In this document: piece after piece, positions 48,637-56,964 of the stretch
How positions within the stretch are numbered: position 1 is the stretch's first letter
How the letters are laid out: each line of letters starts with the position of its first letter
Source of the DNA: Sphingomonas aerophila
GTDB lineage: Bacteria; Pseudomonadota; Alphaproteobacteria; Sphingomonadales; Sphingomonadaceae
Direction: 5' to 3'
Assembly (NCBI RefSeq): GCF_014199305.1
Contig: NZ_JACIJK010000008.1
Location: forward strand, 148,870-212,869
Length of the DNA: 64,000 nt
Translations under genes and position numbers: made by a program
Notes under the pieces: generated by a model
The model's database searches: none
Told to the model about the DNA's origin: nothing
What the model saw: the letters and a program-made list of their open reading frames with translations, nothing else

Positions 48637-48912
48637 ATGCAGTCAGACAACCGGATGTTTGAAGATCTGGTGAAGCTCGTGAACGGCGCCGCGGGTACGG
48701 TTGCCGGCGTTACGCGTGAAGCGCAGGCTGGCGCGCGTGAGCGTGCGCGTGAGTGGATCGGCGGACTGGATTTCGTTTCTCGCGAGGAGTTCGAAGCGGT
48801 CAAGGCCATGGCGGTTGCCGCGCGTGACGAGAATGACGCGCTGCGCGCCCGGCTCGACGCGATCGAAGCGCGTAGTGGTCCCGTGAGCGACGTTCCGGTC
48901 CCCACTGCCTGA
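48637..48912 (+). CDS. ubiK: Ubiquinone biosynthesis accessory factor UbiK
   Basis: The 91-residue protein has the BMFP pattern: MFEDLVKLVNGAAGTVAGVTREAQA, an amphipathic helix, then FVSREEFEAVKAMAVAARDENDALRARL, a C-terminal coiled coil. It is a soluble trimer that assists the UbiJ lipid-binding protein in the ubiquinone pathway. It fits well beside respiratory genes. Confidence 0.87.
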   Translation: MQSDNRMFEDLVKLVNGAAGTVAGVTREAQAGARERAREWIGGLDFVSREEFEAVKAMAVAARDENDALRARLDAIEARSGPVSDVPVPTA

Positions 48913-49018
48913 GCTTATCCACATCTTCTTCCACACTTTCGTCCCCTGCTCGCGCGGGCGGGGTGGTGCTGGGCGCTTTGCGTTGTCAGCCTGCTCTGTG
49001 CGATAAGGGTAGGTGAGC

Positions 49019-49522
49019 ATGCTAAACCAAGCCAATCACGATACCGATGACGCCGCGCCGCTCGACATGCTGGAGGCATATTTTGCCGCGCACGGGTGGG
49101 AACACAGCCGCAGTGACGAGGAGATCGTTGCCAGCGTCAAAGGCAGCTGGACGACCTATGAACTGCGGGCGCTGTGGCGTGAGGAGGACGGTGTCCTCCA
49201 ACTACTGGCCTTTCCCGACATCAAGGTCACGGACGATCGTCGCGCGGGCGTGTACGAGGCGATAGGCCTTGTGAACGAACAGCTCTGGCTTGGGCATTTC
49301 GAGCTTTGGTCGTCGTCGGGAACCCTGCTCTATCGCCATGCAGCACTGGTTGACGGTGGCGAAGAAGCCGAACTGTCGCTGAGCGCGGCGGAGCTGATTG
49401 TGGACAGCGCCGTTGACGAATGCGAGCGCTTCTACCCGGTGTTCCAGTTCGTCCTGTGGGGCGGCAAGAGCCCCAAGGAAGCGCTCGCCGCCGCGCTGAT
49501 CGAGACCCAGGGCGAGGCATGA
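49019..49522 (+). CDS. YbjN-domain protein
   Basis: The 167-residue protein contains the YbjN pattern, AYFAAHGWEHSRSDEEIVASVKGSWTTYEL, DRRAGVYEAIGLVNEQLWLGHFELWS and ALVDGGEEAELS. The family has a type III secretion chaperone-like fold and an unclear role. I prefer the ATG at 49019 over the GTG at 49013. The stop overlaps proC by 4 bases (ATGA). Confidence 0.87.
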   Translation: MLNQANHDTDDAAPLDMLEAYFAAHGWEHSRSDEEIVASVKGSWTTYELRALWREEDGVLQLLAFPDIKVTDDRRAGVYEAIGLVNEQLWLGHFELWSSSGTLLYRHAALVDGGEEAELSLSAAELIVDSAVDECERFYPVFQFVLWGGKSPKEALAAALIETQGEA

Positions 49523-50346
49523 ACGCGTCGCTGGCCGATGTCGGCCGCGTGCTGATGGTCGGCTGCGGCAACATGGGCGGCGCGATGCTGACGCGCTGGA
49601 TCGATGCGGGGCTTAGCCCGGATAAGGTCACCGTGCTGACGCCAAGCGGGCGTGCGGTGCCGGACGGCGTGCAGATGGTTCGCGAGTTTCGCGGAGGAAG
49701 CAGTACGGGAACTGCAACCTTCGACACCGTGATCCTCGCAATGAAGCCGCAACAGCTGGCGCAGGTCCATGCGCGCGACCTGGGGTTGCTCGCGCCCAAG
49801 CTGCTCATCTCCATTCTTGCCGGTGTGGAAGTCGGGACTCTCGCCCGTTTGTGGCCGAACGCTACAATCGTGCGCGCAATGCCGAACCTGCCGGTCGCGA
49901 TCGGCAAGGGCGTCGTCGGGCTTCATACCGTAGCGGCGTCCGCCGAAGTGAGGGCGGTCACCGACACGCTCATGACACCGCTGGGCCTGTGCGAGTGGAT
50001 CGACGATGAGGGCCTGTTTGATGTCCTGACGGCCCTTGCCGGGTCGGGTCCCGCCTTCCTCTTCAGGTTCATCGACGCGTTGGGAGCGGCAGGGATAGAG
50101 CTCGGCTTGTCGCCGGACCAAGCCAGCAGGCTGGCCCTCGCGACCGTGGCTGGCTCCGCGATCATGGCCAGCGCGGCGCACGAAGCGCCGGGCGAACTCG
50201 CAAACAAGGTGGCGAGCAAGGGTGGGTCCACCGGTGAAGGGCTGGACGTCCTCGACCGCGATCACGCCCTGGTGGAACTGCTGAGACGGACGCTCGATGC
50301 CGCGACGCGCCGCAATCGGGAAATGGCCGCCGCCGCGCGCGGCTGA
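49519..50346 (+). CDS. proC: Pyrroline-5-carboxylate reductase
   Basis: The 275-residue enzyme makes proline from pyrroline-5-carboxylate with NAD(P)H. The Rossmann loop is VLMVGCGNMGGAML; AMKPQQLAQV and IVRAMPNLPVAIGKG are typical, and the signature ALAGSGPAFLFRFIDALGAAGIELGL is complete. It overlaps the YbjN gene by 4 bases. The longer frame from 49420 lies inside that gene. Confidence 0.95.
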   Translation: MNASLADVGRVLMVGCGNMGGAMLTRWIDAGLSPDKVTVLTPSGRAVPDGVQMVREFRGGSSTGTATFDTVILAMKPQQLAQVHARDLGLLAPKLLISILAGVEVGTLARLWPNATIVRAMPNLPVAIGKGVVGLHTVAASAEVRAVTDTLMTPLGLCEWIDDEGLFDVLTALAGSGPAFLFRFIDALGAAGIELGLSPDQASRLALATVAGSAIMASAAHEAPGELANKVASKGGSTGEGLDVLDRDHALVELLRRTLDAATRRNREMAAAARG

Positions 50347-50361
50347 TCGGCTCGGATCAGC
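50342..50361. terminator. Hairpin spanning the stop codons of proC and the MarR gene
   Basis: GCTGATC at 50342-50348 and GATCAGC at 50355-50361 form a perfect 7-base stem with a 6-base loop. The stop codons of both convergent genes are in the two arms. There is no T tract, so it is a weak terminator at best. Confidence 0.4.
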
Positions 50362-50863
50362 GCCGAAGCGCGTCGAGCACAGGCAGATCGGCCTCGGGTG
50401 CCAGCCCTTCCAATACCGCCCAGAAGCCTGACACGGCGTTCTGGCCAGCGCGAGCATAGGCCGCGCTCATGCGCTTACGGCCCGCTTCGAACAATTCGGT
50501 TTCCATCTTGCTGCCAGCTTCGGTCAGGAACAGCAGCCGCTGCCGACGGTCTCGCTCACCGGGCCGGGTCTCGACCAACTGGCGCTCCGTTAACTCGTTC
50601 AGCACGCGGCCGAGCGATTGCTTCGTGATCGCCAGGATCGACAACAGCTCGCTTACCGTCAGCCCTGGTCGGCGCGCGATGAAGTACACAGCCCGGTGAT
50701 GCGCGCGGCCCAAACCGTAACGCGCGAGGTCCTCATCGATCGACCGAGTATAATGACTGTACCCGAAGTACAGCAGCTCCATGCCACGACGAAGTTCCGG
50801 CTCGCGCAGGAATAGGGGCGATGCGGGGGACGGCACGGCAGACACGTTGACCCGTTTAGCCAT
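50357..50863 (-). CDS. MarR-family regulator
   Basis: The 168-residue protein has a winged helix: GLGRAHHRAVYFIARRPGLTVSELLSILAITKQSLGRVLNEL in outline, then the wing RQLVETRPGERDRRQRLLFLTEAG. A long dimerisation helix closes the protein. It is divergent from ilvE across 41 bases, so ilvE is a natural candidate target. The ATG at 50863 is used; the longer frame overlaps ilvE. Confidence 0.87.
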   Translation of the reverse strand: MAKRVNVSAVPSPASPLFLREPELRRGMELLYFGYSHYTRSIDEDLARYGLGRAHHRAVYFIARRPGLTVSELLSILAITKQSLGRVLNELTERQLVETRPGERDRRQRLLFLTEAGSKMETELFEAGRKRMSAAYARAGQNAVSGFWAVLEGLAPEADLPVLDALRR

Positions 50864-50904
50864 CGGTCCTACGCGACGGCAACCCCGCAGAACCAGAGAA
50901 ATTG

Positions 50905-52002
50905 ATGCCAGCCGATCTCGCCGCCGCCGCTTTCGAGTTCGAACCGTCTCCCGCCCCGTTGGACGTGGCCGCACGAGGCGAGCGTCTGCTGGACCCGGGG
51001 TTCGGCCGCGTATTCACCGATCACATGGCAAGCATCCGCTGGTCGGAGGACAAGGGCTGGCACAAGGCACGGATCGTCGCGCGGGCTCCGCTGACCATGG
51101 ATCCATCGACGGCGGTGCTTCACTATGCGCAGGAGATCTTCGAAGGGCTGAAGGCGTACCGCCTGGCTGACGATCGCTTTGCGCTGTTCCGTGCGGATGC
51201 GAATGCGCGTCGCTTTCAGAACTCCGCGCGGCGGCTTGCAATGCCCGAATTGCCCGAAGATCTGTTCGTCGAGTCGTGCCGGGCGCTGGTGCGGGCGGAC
51301 CGCGACTGGATGCCGGAAATCGAGGGCGGCTCCATTTACCTGCGGCCGTTCATGATCGCGAGCGAAGTGTTCCTGGGCGTCAAGCCATCCGCCGAATACC
51401 ATTACATGGTGATCGCGTCGGCGGTGGGGGCTTATTGGAAGGGGCCGCCACGCGCTGTGTCGCTGTGGATCTCTCGCGAACACAGCCGCGCCGCGGCCGG
51501 CGGAACGGGCGCCGCGAAGTGTGGCGGCAACTACGCCGCGAGTTTGCTTGCCCAAGCAGAGGCGATCAAGCGCGGCTGCGATCAGGTGGTCTTTCTTGAT
51601 GCCGTCGAACGCCGCTGGGTCGAGGAACTGGGCGGCATGAACATCTTCTTTGTGTTCGCCGATGGCACGCTGCGCACGCCGCCGCTGACAGGCACCATCC
51701 TGCCCGGCATCACGCGCGATTCGCTAATCACGCTGGCCCGCGACATGGGGCTAACCGTCACCGAGGCGCCTTACGCTGCCGATCAGTGGCGAGCCGATGC
51801 GGAAAGTGGAAAGCTCGTCGAATCGTTCGCCTGCGGGACCGCAGCCGTGGTCACCCCCATCGGGCAGGTCACCGATGGTGACGCTACGTTCACCATCGGC
51901 GGCGGTGGCCCCGGACAGCTTACCATGAGCCTGCGTTCAGCGTTGGAAGCGATCCAGCGTGGCACGGCGAAGGGGCCGGAGGGCTGGGTTCAGCCAATCT
52001 GA
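50905..52002 (+). CDS. ilvE: Branched-chain amino-acid aminotransferase
   Basis: The 365-residue PLP enzyme interconverts branched-chain amino and keto acids. The class IV features are FEGLKAYRLADDRFALFRADAN, GGNYAASLLAQAEAIKRG with the Schiff-base Lys region nearby, EELGGMNIFFVFADG and TLTGTIL-like PPLTGTILPGITRDS. The ATG at 50905 is preferred to a TTG three bases upstream. Confidence 0.95.
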   Translation: MPADLAAAAFEFEPSPAPLDVAARGERLLDPGFGRVFTDHMASIRWSEDKGWHKARIVARAPLTMDPSTAVLHYAQEIFEGLKAYRLADDRFALFRADANARRFQNSARRLAMPELPEDLFVESCRALVRADRDWMPEIEGGSIYLRPFMIASEVFLGVKPSAEYHYMVIASAVGAYWKGPPRAVSLWISREHSRAAAGGTGAAKCGGNYAASLLAQAEAIKRGCDQVVFLDAVERRWVEELGGMNIFFVFADGTLRTPPLTGTILPGITRDSLITLARDMGLTVTEAPYAADQWRADAESGKLVESFACGTAAVVTPIGQVTDGDATFTIGGGGPGQLTMSLRSALEAIQRGTAKGPEGWVQPI

Positions 52003-52064
52003 TCCCCAGTGAGCACAAGGGGGCTTTCGCACTCGGCCTTCATTGCCTAGAGCGGCGCCCGAGT

Positions 52065-52139
52065 TGGGGCGTCGCCAAGCGGTAAGGCAACGGTTTTTGG
52101 TACCGTCATACGCAGGTTCGAATCCTGCCGCCCCAGCCA
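52065..52139 (+). tRNA. tRNA-Gln (TTG anticodon)
   Basis: A cloverleaf forms with acceptor TGGGGCG/CGCCCCA, anticodon stem ACGGT/ACCGT around TTTTGGT with anticodon TTG, T arm with GGTTCGAATCC, discriminator G and encoded CCA. It is followed 101 bases later by an integrase, so its 3' end is the likely integration site. Confidence 0.97.
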
Positions 52140-52140
52140 T

Positions 52141-52162
52141 ACTTGCGGTCTTGCCCGCAAGT
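52141..52162 (+). terminator. Perfect hairpin directly after tRNA-Gln
   Basis: ACTTGCGG at 52141-52148 pairs perfectly with CCGCAAGT at 52155-52162 around TCTTGC. It begins one base after the tRNA CCA. It probably ends the tRNA transcript, although only TCTCTG follows. It might also be an arm of the attachment site. Confidence 0.5.
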
Positions 52163-52198
52163 CTCTGCGAAAGCGTGACTATCCAGGATCTGCCTGCC

Positions 52199-52226
52199 GG
52201 AGTGGTCCGGTAGGTGTGACCACTCC
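52199..52226. promoter_or_regulatory. 8-bp inverted repeat upstream of the integrase
   Basis: GGAGTGGT at 52199-52206 and ACCACTCC at 52219-52226 are exact reverse complements with a 12-base spacer. The site ends 14 bases before the integrase ATG. It may bind the integrase or an excisionase/repressor. Confidence 0.4.
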
Positions 52227-52240
52227 GTGTGGAGCCTGGC

Positions 52241-54169
52241 ATGCCCGCCATTCAGAACGTCGAACGTCGCGGCGCCGTCTATTACTGGCGGCGGACCCTT
52301 CGTTTTCAGGATGGTAAGGCCTCAACCGTACGTTTGAGCCTGCGGACGACCAATCAGTCCGTCGCTCGCCGCATGGCCTGCGCCATGACGACGGGAAGCG
52401 AGACGCTGCGGATGAAGGTGGAGAAGGAGGCTCGCGCTTCGGGCCTGACGACCGACCAGAAGGCGGACATCTTCCGCAAGGCGCTTGTGAACCTGCGCGA
52501 CGAGTTGGACCGCAACCACGTCCAGTTTCAACGGACCGACCCCGACGAAGCCTCCGAACTGATCACGGATTTGGTCGAGATCTACGAGCGCATGCTGGGC
52601 GACTTTATTCTTCATGGAGTGCCCCCGCAGGCCGGCACTCGGGAATATGTCGATGGTCGCTTCTCGGACCTCAATGAGGAGCAACGAGAAGGGATCTTCC
52701 AGATGTTCCGCATGACGCCCAGTCCCGTTGCCGGGACCCTCGCCGCGGCAGAGGCGGAGGCGGCACGTGTCGGCGCTGACGCCGGGCCAGTGGCCATCGC
52801 TCTGGCGCGAAAGGCGATCTTCGAGGGCAAGCTCGCCGCGGCGCGCGAGTTCCGCCAACGCCTTGATGACCCGATCAGCTTCTACGGCGAGGTTGCGACA
52901 CCCGTCGCATCAACGAAGCTCGTCGAGCCACCTGCGGCACCGATCATTCCGCCGGCCTTCGCGACGCTCGGTCCGGTTGCCGCGGCGGAAAAGTTCATCG
53001 CTGACAACCCAAAGATCATGGGCGACGTCGACGGCAAGCGGAAGGCCCGGTGGACCGACAAGACGCGGTCGCAGTTCCTCGCTTCGGCACGGCTGCTGCA
53101 GAAGAGCTACGGCGACCGGCCGTTGCACCGGCTGACCCATGAAGATGTGCTGACGTTGAACGGTCAGTTCGCGCGCCTGCCGACCAGTCACCACAAGAGC
53201 CCGCGACACGGCCCCATGACGCTCGAGGCGATCTGCCGGGAGGCCGAAGAGGCGGTTGCTCTTGGCACGATGTCGAAGGATGCCATCGGTCTGATCACCA
53301 CGACCACGAACCGCCATTTCCTGTTCCTTCGGGAACTGGTGCAATGGGCGAGGAAGGCCGTGCCGTCGATGGCCGAGATCGATTGGAAGGCATTCCTCTT
53401 CGAGGACGATCGCGATGCCCGCAACGAGCGGGAGGCGTACACGGTGGACCAGGGCAAAGCGATGTTCCGCTTGCCCATCTGGTCAGGCTGCAAGTCCGTG
53501 ACCTATCGGCTCTCGCCGGGGGCGGAGATCTGGCACGATGCCGGTTACTGGCTGCTCCTGATCGCCTGGTACACCGGCATGCGCCGGCAGGAGATGGGCC
53601 AGCTTCGCCTCGAGGACATCCTGCAGGAAGGCGGCATATGGTACTTCAATGTCCGCAACTTCGAAGACATGCGCCTCAAGAACCGAGCTGCGGTGCGCCG
53701 CGTGCCGCTCGCCGCCGAACTGCTTCGCCTCGGCCTCGTCGAGTACGTCGCGGCTTTGCGTGCAGCGCAGGAGACGATGCTCTTTCCCGAGCTGCGGGCG
53801 ACAAGCTCGCGATCGGCGCAGGGCGATACCTTCTACAAGCGATGGTGGACGCCGATCGCCAAGTGCCTAGACTTCGTCAAACCCGGTCAGTCGGTGCACT
53901 CCATCCGGCACACGGTTGCCACGGAGCTGAAGGAGAAGCGGGTATTCGAGGAGGAGCGAGCCGATCTGCTCGGCCATACGATCACCAGCGAAACCGGCGG
54001 CCGTTATTCCAAGGCAGCGTCCCTTCGCCGGTTGAAGGAGGTCGTGGATCTCATCCCTGTGGTCACCGATCAGTTGGTTGCCTACCCGACGAACATCCTC
54101 CCTGACGATCTAAGGAAGCCGAGGGACTCCGCCTCGCGGGGCCAAACGCGGGTGCGCCTTGGTCGGTAG
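52241..54169 (+). CDS. Tyrosine-type site-specific integrase
   Basis: The 642-residue recombinase has an N-terminal arm (MPAIQNVERRGAVYYWRRTLRF), a long helical middle, a core-binding region around residues 265-390 and a C-terminal catalytic domain. Catalytic residues fall at Arg448 (YTGMRRQE), His553 and Arg556 (HSIRH), His579 (LLGH) and Tyr589 (GGRYSK). It should insert and excise the element at the adjacent tRNA-Gln. It is longer than phage integrases of about 400 residues, as seen in large genomic-island recombinases. A GTG 12 bases upstream is an alternative start. Confidence 0.93.
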   Translation: MPAIQNVERRGAVYYWRRTLRFQDGKASTVRLSLRTTNQSVARRMACAMTTGSETLRMKVEKEARASGLTTDQKADIFRKALVNLRDELDRNHVQFQRTDPDEASELITDLVEIYERMLGDFILHGVPPQAGTREYVDGRFSDLNEEQREGIFQMFRMTPSPVAGTLAAAEAEAARVGADAGPVAIALARKAIFEGKLAAAREFRQRLDDPISFYGEVATPVASTKLVEPPAAPIIPPAFATLGPVAAAEKFIADNPKIMGDVDGKRKARWTDKTRSQFLASARLLQKSYGDRPLHRLTHEDVLTLNGQFARLPTSHHKSPRHGPMTLEAICREAEEAVALGTMSKDAIGLITTTTNRHFLFLRELVQWARKAVPSMAEIDWKAFLFEDDRDARNEREAYTVDQGKAMFRLPIWSGCKSVTYRLSPGAEIWHDAGYWLLLIAWYTGMRRQEMGQLRLEDILQEGGIWYFNVRNFEDMRLKNRAAVRRVPLAAELLRLGLVEYVAALRAAQETMLFPELRATSSRSAQGDTFYKRWWTPIAKCLDFVKPGQSVHSIRHTVATELKEKRVFEEERADLLGHTITSETGGRYSKAASLRRLKEVVDLIPVVTDQLVAYPTNILPDDLRKPRDSASRGQTRVRLGR

Positions 54170-54186
54170 AGTCGATTCCGGTCTGA

Positions 54187-55179
54187 TCAGCACCGATCCG
54201 AGAACCGCTCCCACGCTGTCACTCGCCGAATGATCGGGTCGGCCTTGTAGCCGTAGATCTCATCGTCGAGGAACGAGCGTTCATTTTCCATTCCGTCATC
54301 GGGCACTTCGCGCCACCAGCACTTTGCGGGGACCCCGTCGTTGCCAGACCAGCGGTAGCCGCGCCGCTTCAGCAGGTCCTTGCGCTCGAATGGCGCATGC
54401 TCCGCGTGAATGATCCACGATGGCTCACGTGCGCGCCGCAGTAGCGCGTCGAGACCTGTGGCCCCTGATGGCAGCGCCGCGCCGAGTAGGGCGACCGTCG
54501 CCAGGCAGTCATCCGTCGCACGATGGCCCTCGTGGAAGAAGCCTGTACCTGCCAGCAGGTAGGCGAGCTTGGTTCCCTCGAAGCCTTCGGCGCGCCAGTC
54601 GACCTGCGACATCGAGCAAGCCCAGGCGATGTTGGCAAAGCACGGCCAGGACCGCTCCACGAAGCGGCGGTCGAAGCGCGCGTTGTGCGCGATCACGACC
54701 ACGGCCTCGGCTATGAAGGCGGCGACTGCGTCGGAGTCGATTGCCTGGCCAGCGACCATCGCGTCGGTGATCCCGGTCAGCGCCGAGATCTCGTCAGGGA
54801 TGGATGTCGTCGGCTGACGGTAGGCATGGAATGGCGCAAGCGTGCCGAGCACCTGACCGTCGATCGTGTAGGCGAAGGGGACCATCGCGAGTTCGATGAT
54901 CTCGTCCAGGGCTGCGTCCACGCCAGTGGTCTCGACGTCGAGCACGATGCCGAGCCGGGCGCCGTCGGGCAGCCGATCGAGCGGCTGCGCCGGCCGTAGG
55001 CGTCGCAGGATGCGGTAGTTGCCGGTGGCGTGCAGTGTCGTGGCCAGCTGTTCCTGACGATCGGCGTCGCTCGTCAGCCAGGCGGAACAAGCTTCCAGCA
55101 TTCGGTCGAACGCGTCGGGGGCGGCCGACGACGTACCGCGGGCGGCCAGTTGATCATGATCCTCGTCCATTTCCGCCAT
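54187..55179 (-). CDS. DEDDh-type 3'-5' exonuclease
   Basis: The 330-residue protein has an RNase T/DnaQ-like core. Motif ExoI is GIVLDVETTGVD (Asp and Glu ligands), ExoII is VVIAHNARFDRRF and ExoIII is HRATDDCLATV, giving the full DEDDh set. Residues 1-75 form an unassigned N-terminal part; the C-terminal 90 residues (FERKDLLKRRGYRWSGN, then a WWREV segment) resemble the small domain that follows exonuclease cores in PolC/DnaQ-like accessory proteins. It lies 3 bases downstream of the histidine kinase gene. Confidence 0.87.
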   Translation of the reverse strand: MAEMDEDHDQLAARGTSSAAPDAFDRMLEACSAWLTSDADRQEQLATTLHATGNYRILRRLRPAQPLDRLPDGARLGIVLDVETTGVDAALDEIIELAMVPFAYTIDGQVLGTLAPFHAYRQPTTSIPDEISALTGITDAMVAGQAIDSDAVAAFIAEAVVVIAHNARFDRRFVERSWPCFANIAWACSMSQVDWRAEGFEGTKLAYLLAGTGFFHEGHRATDDCLATVALLGAALPSGATGLDALLRRAREPSWIIHAEHAPFERKDLLKRRGYRWSGNDGVPAKCWWREVPDDGMENERSFLDDEIYGYKADPIIRRVTAWERFSDRC

Positions 55180-55182
55180 CTC

Positions 55183-56226
55183 TTACCGGATGGACGCTTT
55201 CGGAAAGCCGATGATTGCGGTTAGGCCATAAGCTTTCCACTGCATGTCGAGCGATCCACGTCGCGCCGCGACGATGCGGCGCATCAAGGTCATGCCCTGA
55301 CCGCCGTCCCGAACAGTTGCCGCGACGCGGCGTGAGCCGCGTTCCGACCAGCGGATCTCCACGCGGCCGCCACGATCCTCCGACGTGACGTTGATCGCGC
55401 CCATACCGCTCAAGGCACCGTGCTTGGTGCTGTTCACCGCGAGTTCGCCGAGCACCAACGCTACCGCATCGGCCTGTCCATGATCCAGAGTGCCGGGCAG
55501 GTGACGTGCGACGATGGGGCACGCGGGCGTCGCGAACGACGCCACCAGTGTGGGCACGAGCTGTGCGATTGGCCTTCGTTCGCGATCTTCACGGTGGTAC
55601 AATTGCTGGGCGGTGCCGAGGGCCGCCAGGCGAGAAGCCATCTCCTCGGCGAACGCCTCCCGCTCAGGAGCGCCGCGAGCGAATGCCGACACCATGCCGG
55701 ACGCTACGGCATAGGTGTTCTTCAATCGGTGCTGCATCTCCTCGACGACCGCCTGCATGGCCTGAAGTGCCTGCATTCGATCCGTGATGTCCCGGGAGGC
55801 GGCGATGAACGCCACCGGTTGGCCACGACCATCCTCGATGCTCGTAATGGTGGTCTCCCACCAGCGGTCCGGCATTGCAGGTGACGGCCGCGCGAGGTCG
55901 AAGCGCACGGCTTCGCCCGCAACGGCGCGCCGGAACGCGTCGTCGATCGTCATTCTCGCCTCGACTGGCCAGAGATCGCGCCACGCCCGTCCGGAAACTT
56001 CGGCGGGATCGGCGAACTCCATCAGCCGGCAACCTACACGGTTGATGCCCCGAACCCGGCCGTCGAGCGTCAGCGTGGTGACGCATTCCGCGTCGTGCTC
56101 GATCACGTCTTCGATGGTCGCGTCCGGGACTGCGGGTGGATTGTACTCGTGAAGCTCTCGCCGTGATTGTGGCACGATGACCTTGGTGGCGGGCGGAGGT
56201 GCGATACGATCAACAAGTGCGGACAT
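55183..56226 (-). CDS. PAS-containing HWE-family sensor histidine kinase
   Basis: The 347-residue protein starts with about 35 residues of leader and a PAS domain (ECVTTLTLDGRVRGINRVGCRLMEF to the ASRDITDRM end). The phosphoacceptor segment EEMQHRLKNTYAVASGM follows, with His in H-R-L-K-N. The ATPase has ELAVNSTKHGALS and VEIRWSE, the W-x-E of the HWE type. No membrane segment is present, so sensing is cytosolic. No response regulator is adjacent. Its ATG overlaps the stop of the upstream gene by one base. Confidence 0.87.
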   Translation of the reverse strand: MSALVDRIAPPPATKVIVPQSRRELHEYNPPAVPDATIEDVIEHDAECVTTLTLDGRVRGINRVGCRLMEFADPAEVSGRAWRDLWPVEARMTIDDAFRRAVAGEAVRFDLARPSPAMPDRWWETTITSIEDGRGQPVAFIAASRDITDRMQALQAMQAVVEEMQHRLKNTYAVASGMVSAFARGAPEREAFAEEMASRLAALGTAQQLYHREDRERRPIAQLVPTLVASFATPACPIVARHLPGTLDHGQADAVALVLGELAVNSTKHGALSGMGAINVTSEDRGGRVEIRWSERGSRRVAATVRDGGQGMTLMRRIVAARRGSLDMQWKAYGLTAIIGFPKASIR

Positions 56227-56804
56227 CAGAACGGTGCTCCGTCGATGGCGGTGGAGTGGGTCAGAAAGCGGTGCCGATTCCAGTCGACCTGGCTCAGCGT
56301 CGACGCGTTGAGCAGCACGCCGCAACGACCGATCCAGCTGGCGGCGACGCTCAGCCGCTCGCCGAGGTGCACGCGTACGAGTGGTTGGCTCAGCCGGTTC
56401 AGGAGGTGGATGAGACCAAGCGCATCGGACTGAGTCGCCGCGAGCGCGGCGCAGCTGCCGGCCACGTCGCCGGCGATGCCGGCGTTGAGTCCATCGATGA
56501 CGTCGAAGCGGACGCAGAGTTCGTTCCAGACCGAGGCCGCCGCGGTCGACTCCTGCAACAGGATCTCGGAGATCAGCCAGTCGGGTGCGAGCTTGGTCGC
56601 CGTGACCAGGCTGGTCACCGCCGACGCGATTTCCTCCTCCTCTTCGATGAAGGCCGAAGCGGGCAGCCGCCGCCAGAGGGACAATGGGCCGACCAGGTTG
56701 CGCTCCTGAGTCGCGATCTCGCTTTCCAGCGCCACGTTGCGCACGTTCACCGCCTCCTTTTTCAGGATGGACTTCATCCGAAAAACAGAACAGACAGAGA
56801 ACAT
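56226..56804 (-). CDS. Unknown helical protein ahead of the histidine kinase
   Basis: The 192-residue protein is predicted mainly helical, with an EEEEE acidic run near residue 57 and no signal peptide or membrane segment. I recognise no family. It overlaps the kinase start by one base, so it probably works with it, perhaps as a sensor or adaptor. An ATG at 56777 (MKSILKK) is an alternative start. It is the first gene of the minus-strand trio. Confidence 0.55.
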   Translation of the reverse strand: MFSVCSVFRMKSILKKEAVNVRNVALESEIATQERNLVGPLSLWRRLPASAFIEEEEEIASAVTSLVTATKLAPDWLISEILLQESTAAASVWNELCVRFDVIDGLNAGIAGDVAGSCAALAATQSDALGLIHLLNRLSQPLVRVHLGERLSVAASWIGRCGVLLNASTLSQVDWNRHRFLTHSTAIDGAPF

Positions 56805-56964
56805 ATTCGACTCATTGGGCCGAGATTTCTTTGGCGGCTGGATGGCTCGGATCGGGACGACCGATGCTGCTTTTTGAGATTGGAACCAAGCTGGTCGCAG
56901 ATGCGCAGAGCGCCGCGTTGTTCGCGCAGGTCGGTTCGGTTATCCGGGCTTAGGTCAACGGGGG

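Noticed and set aside
56864..56953. 29-residue ORF just ahead of the NdpA-like gene
   Set aside because: It has no ribosome binding site I can support and no family; it may be chance in the divergent promoter region.
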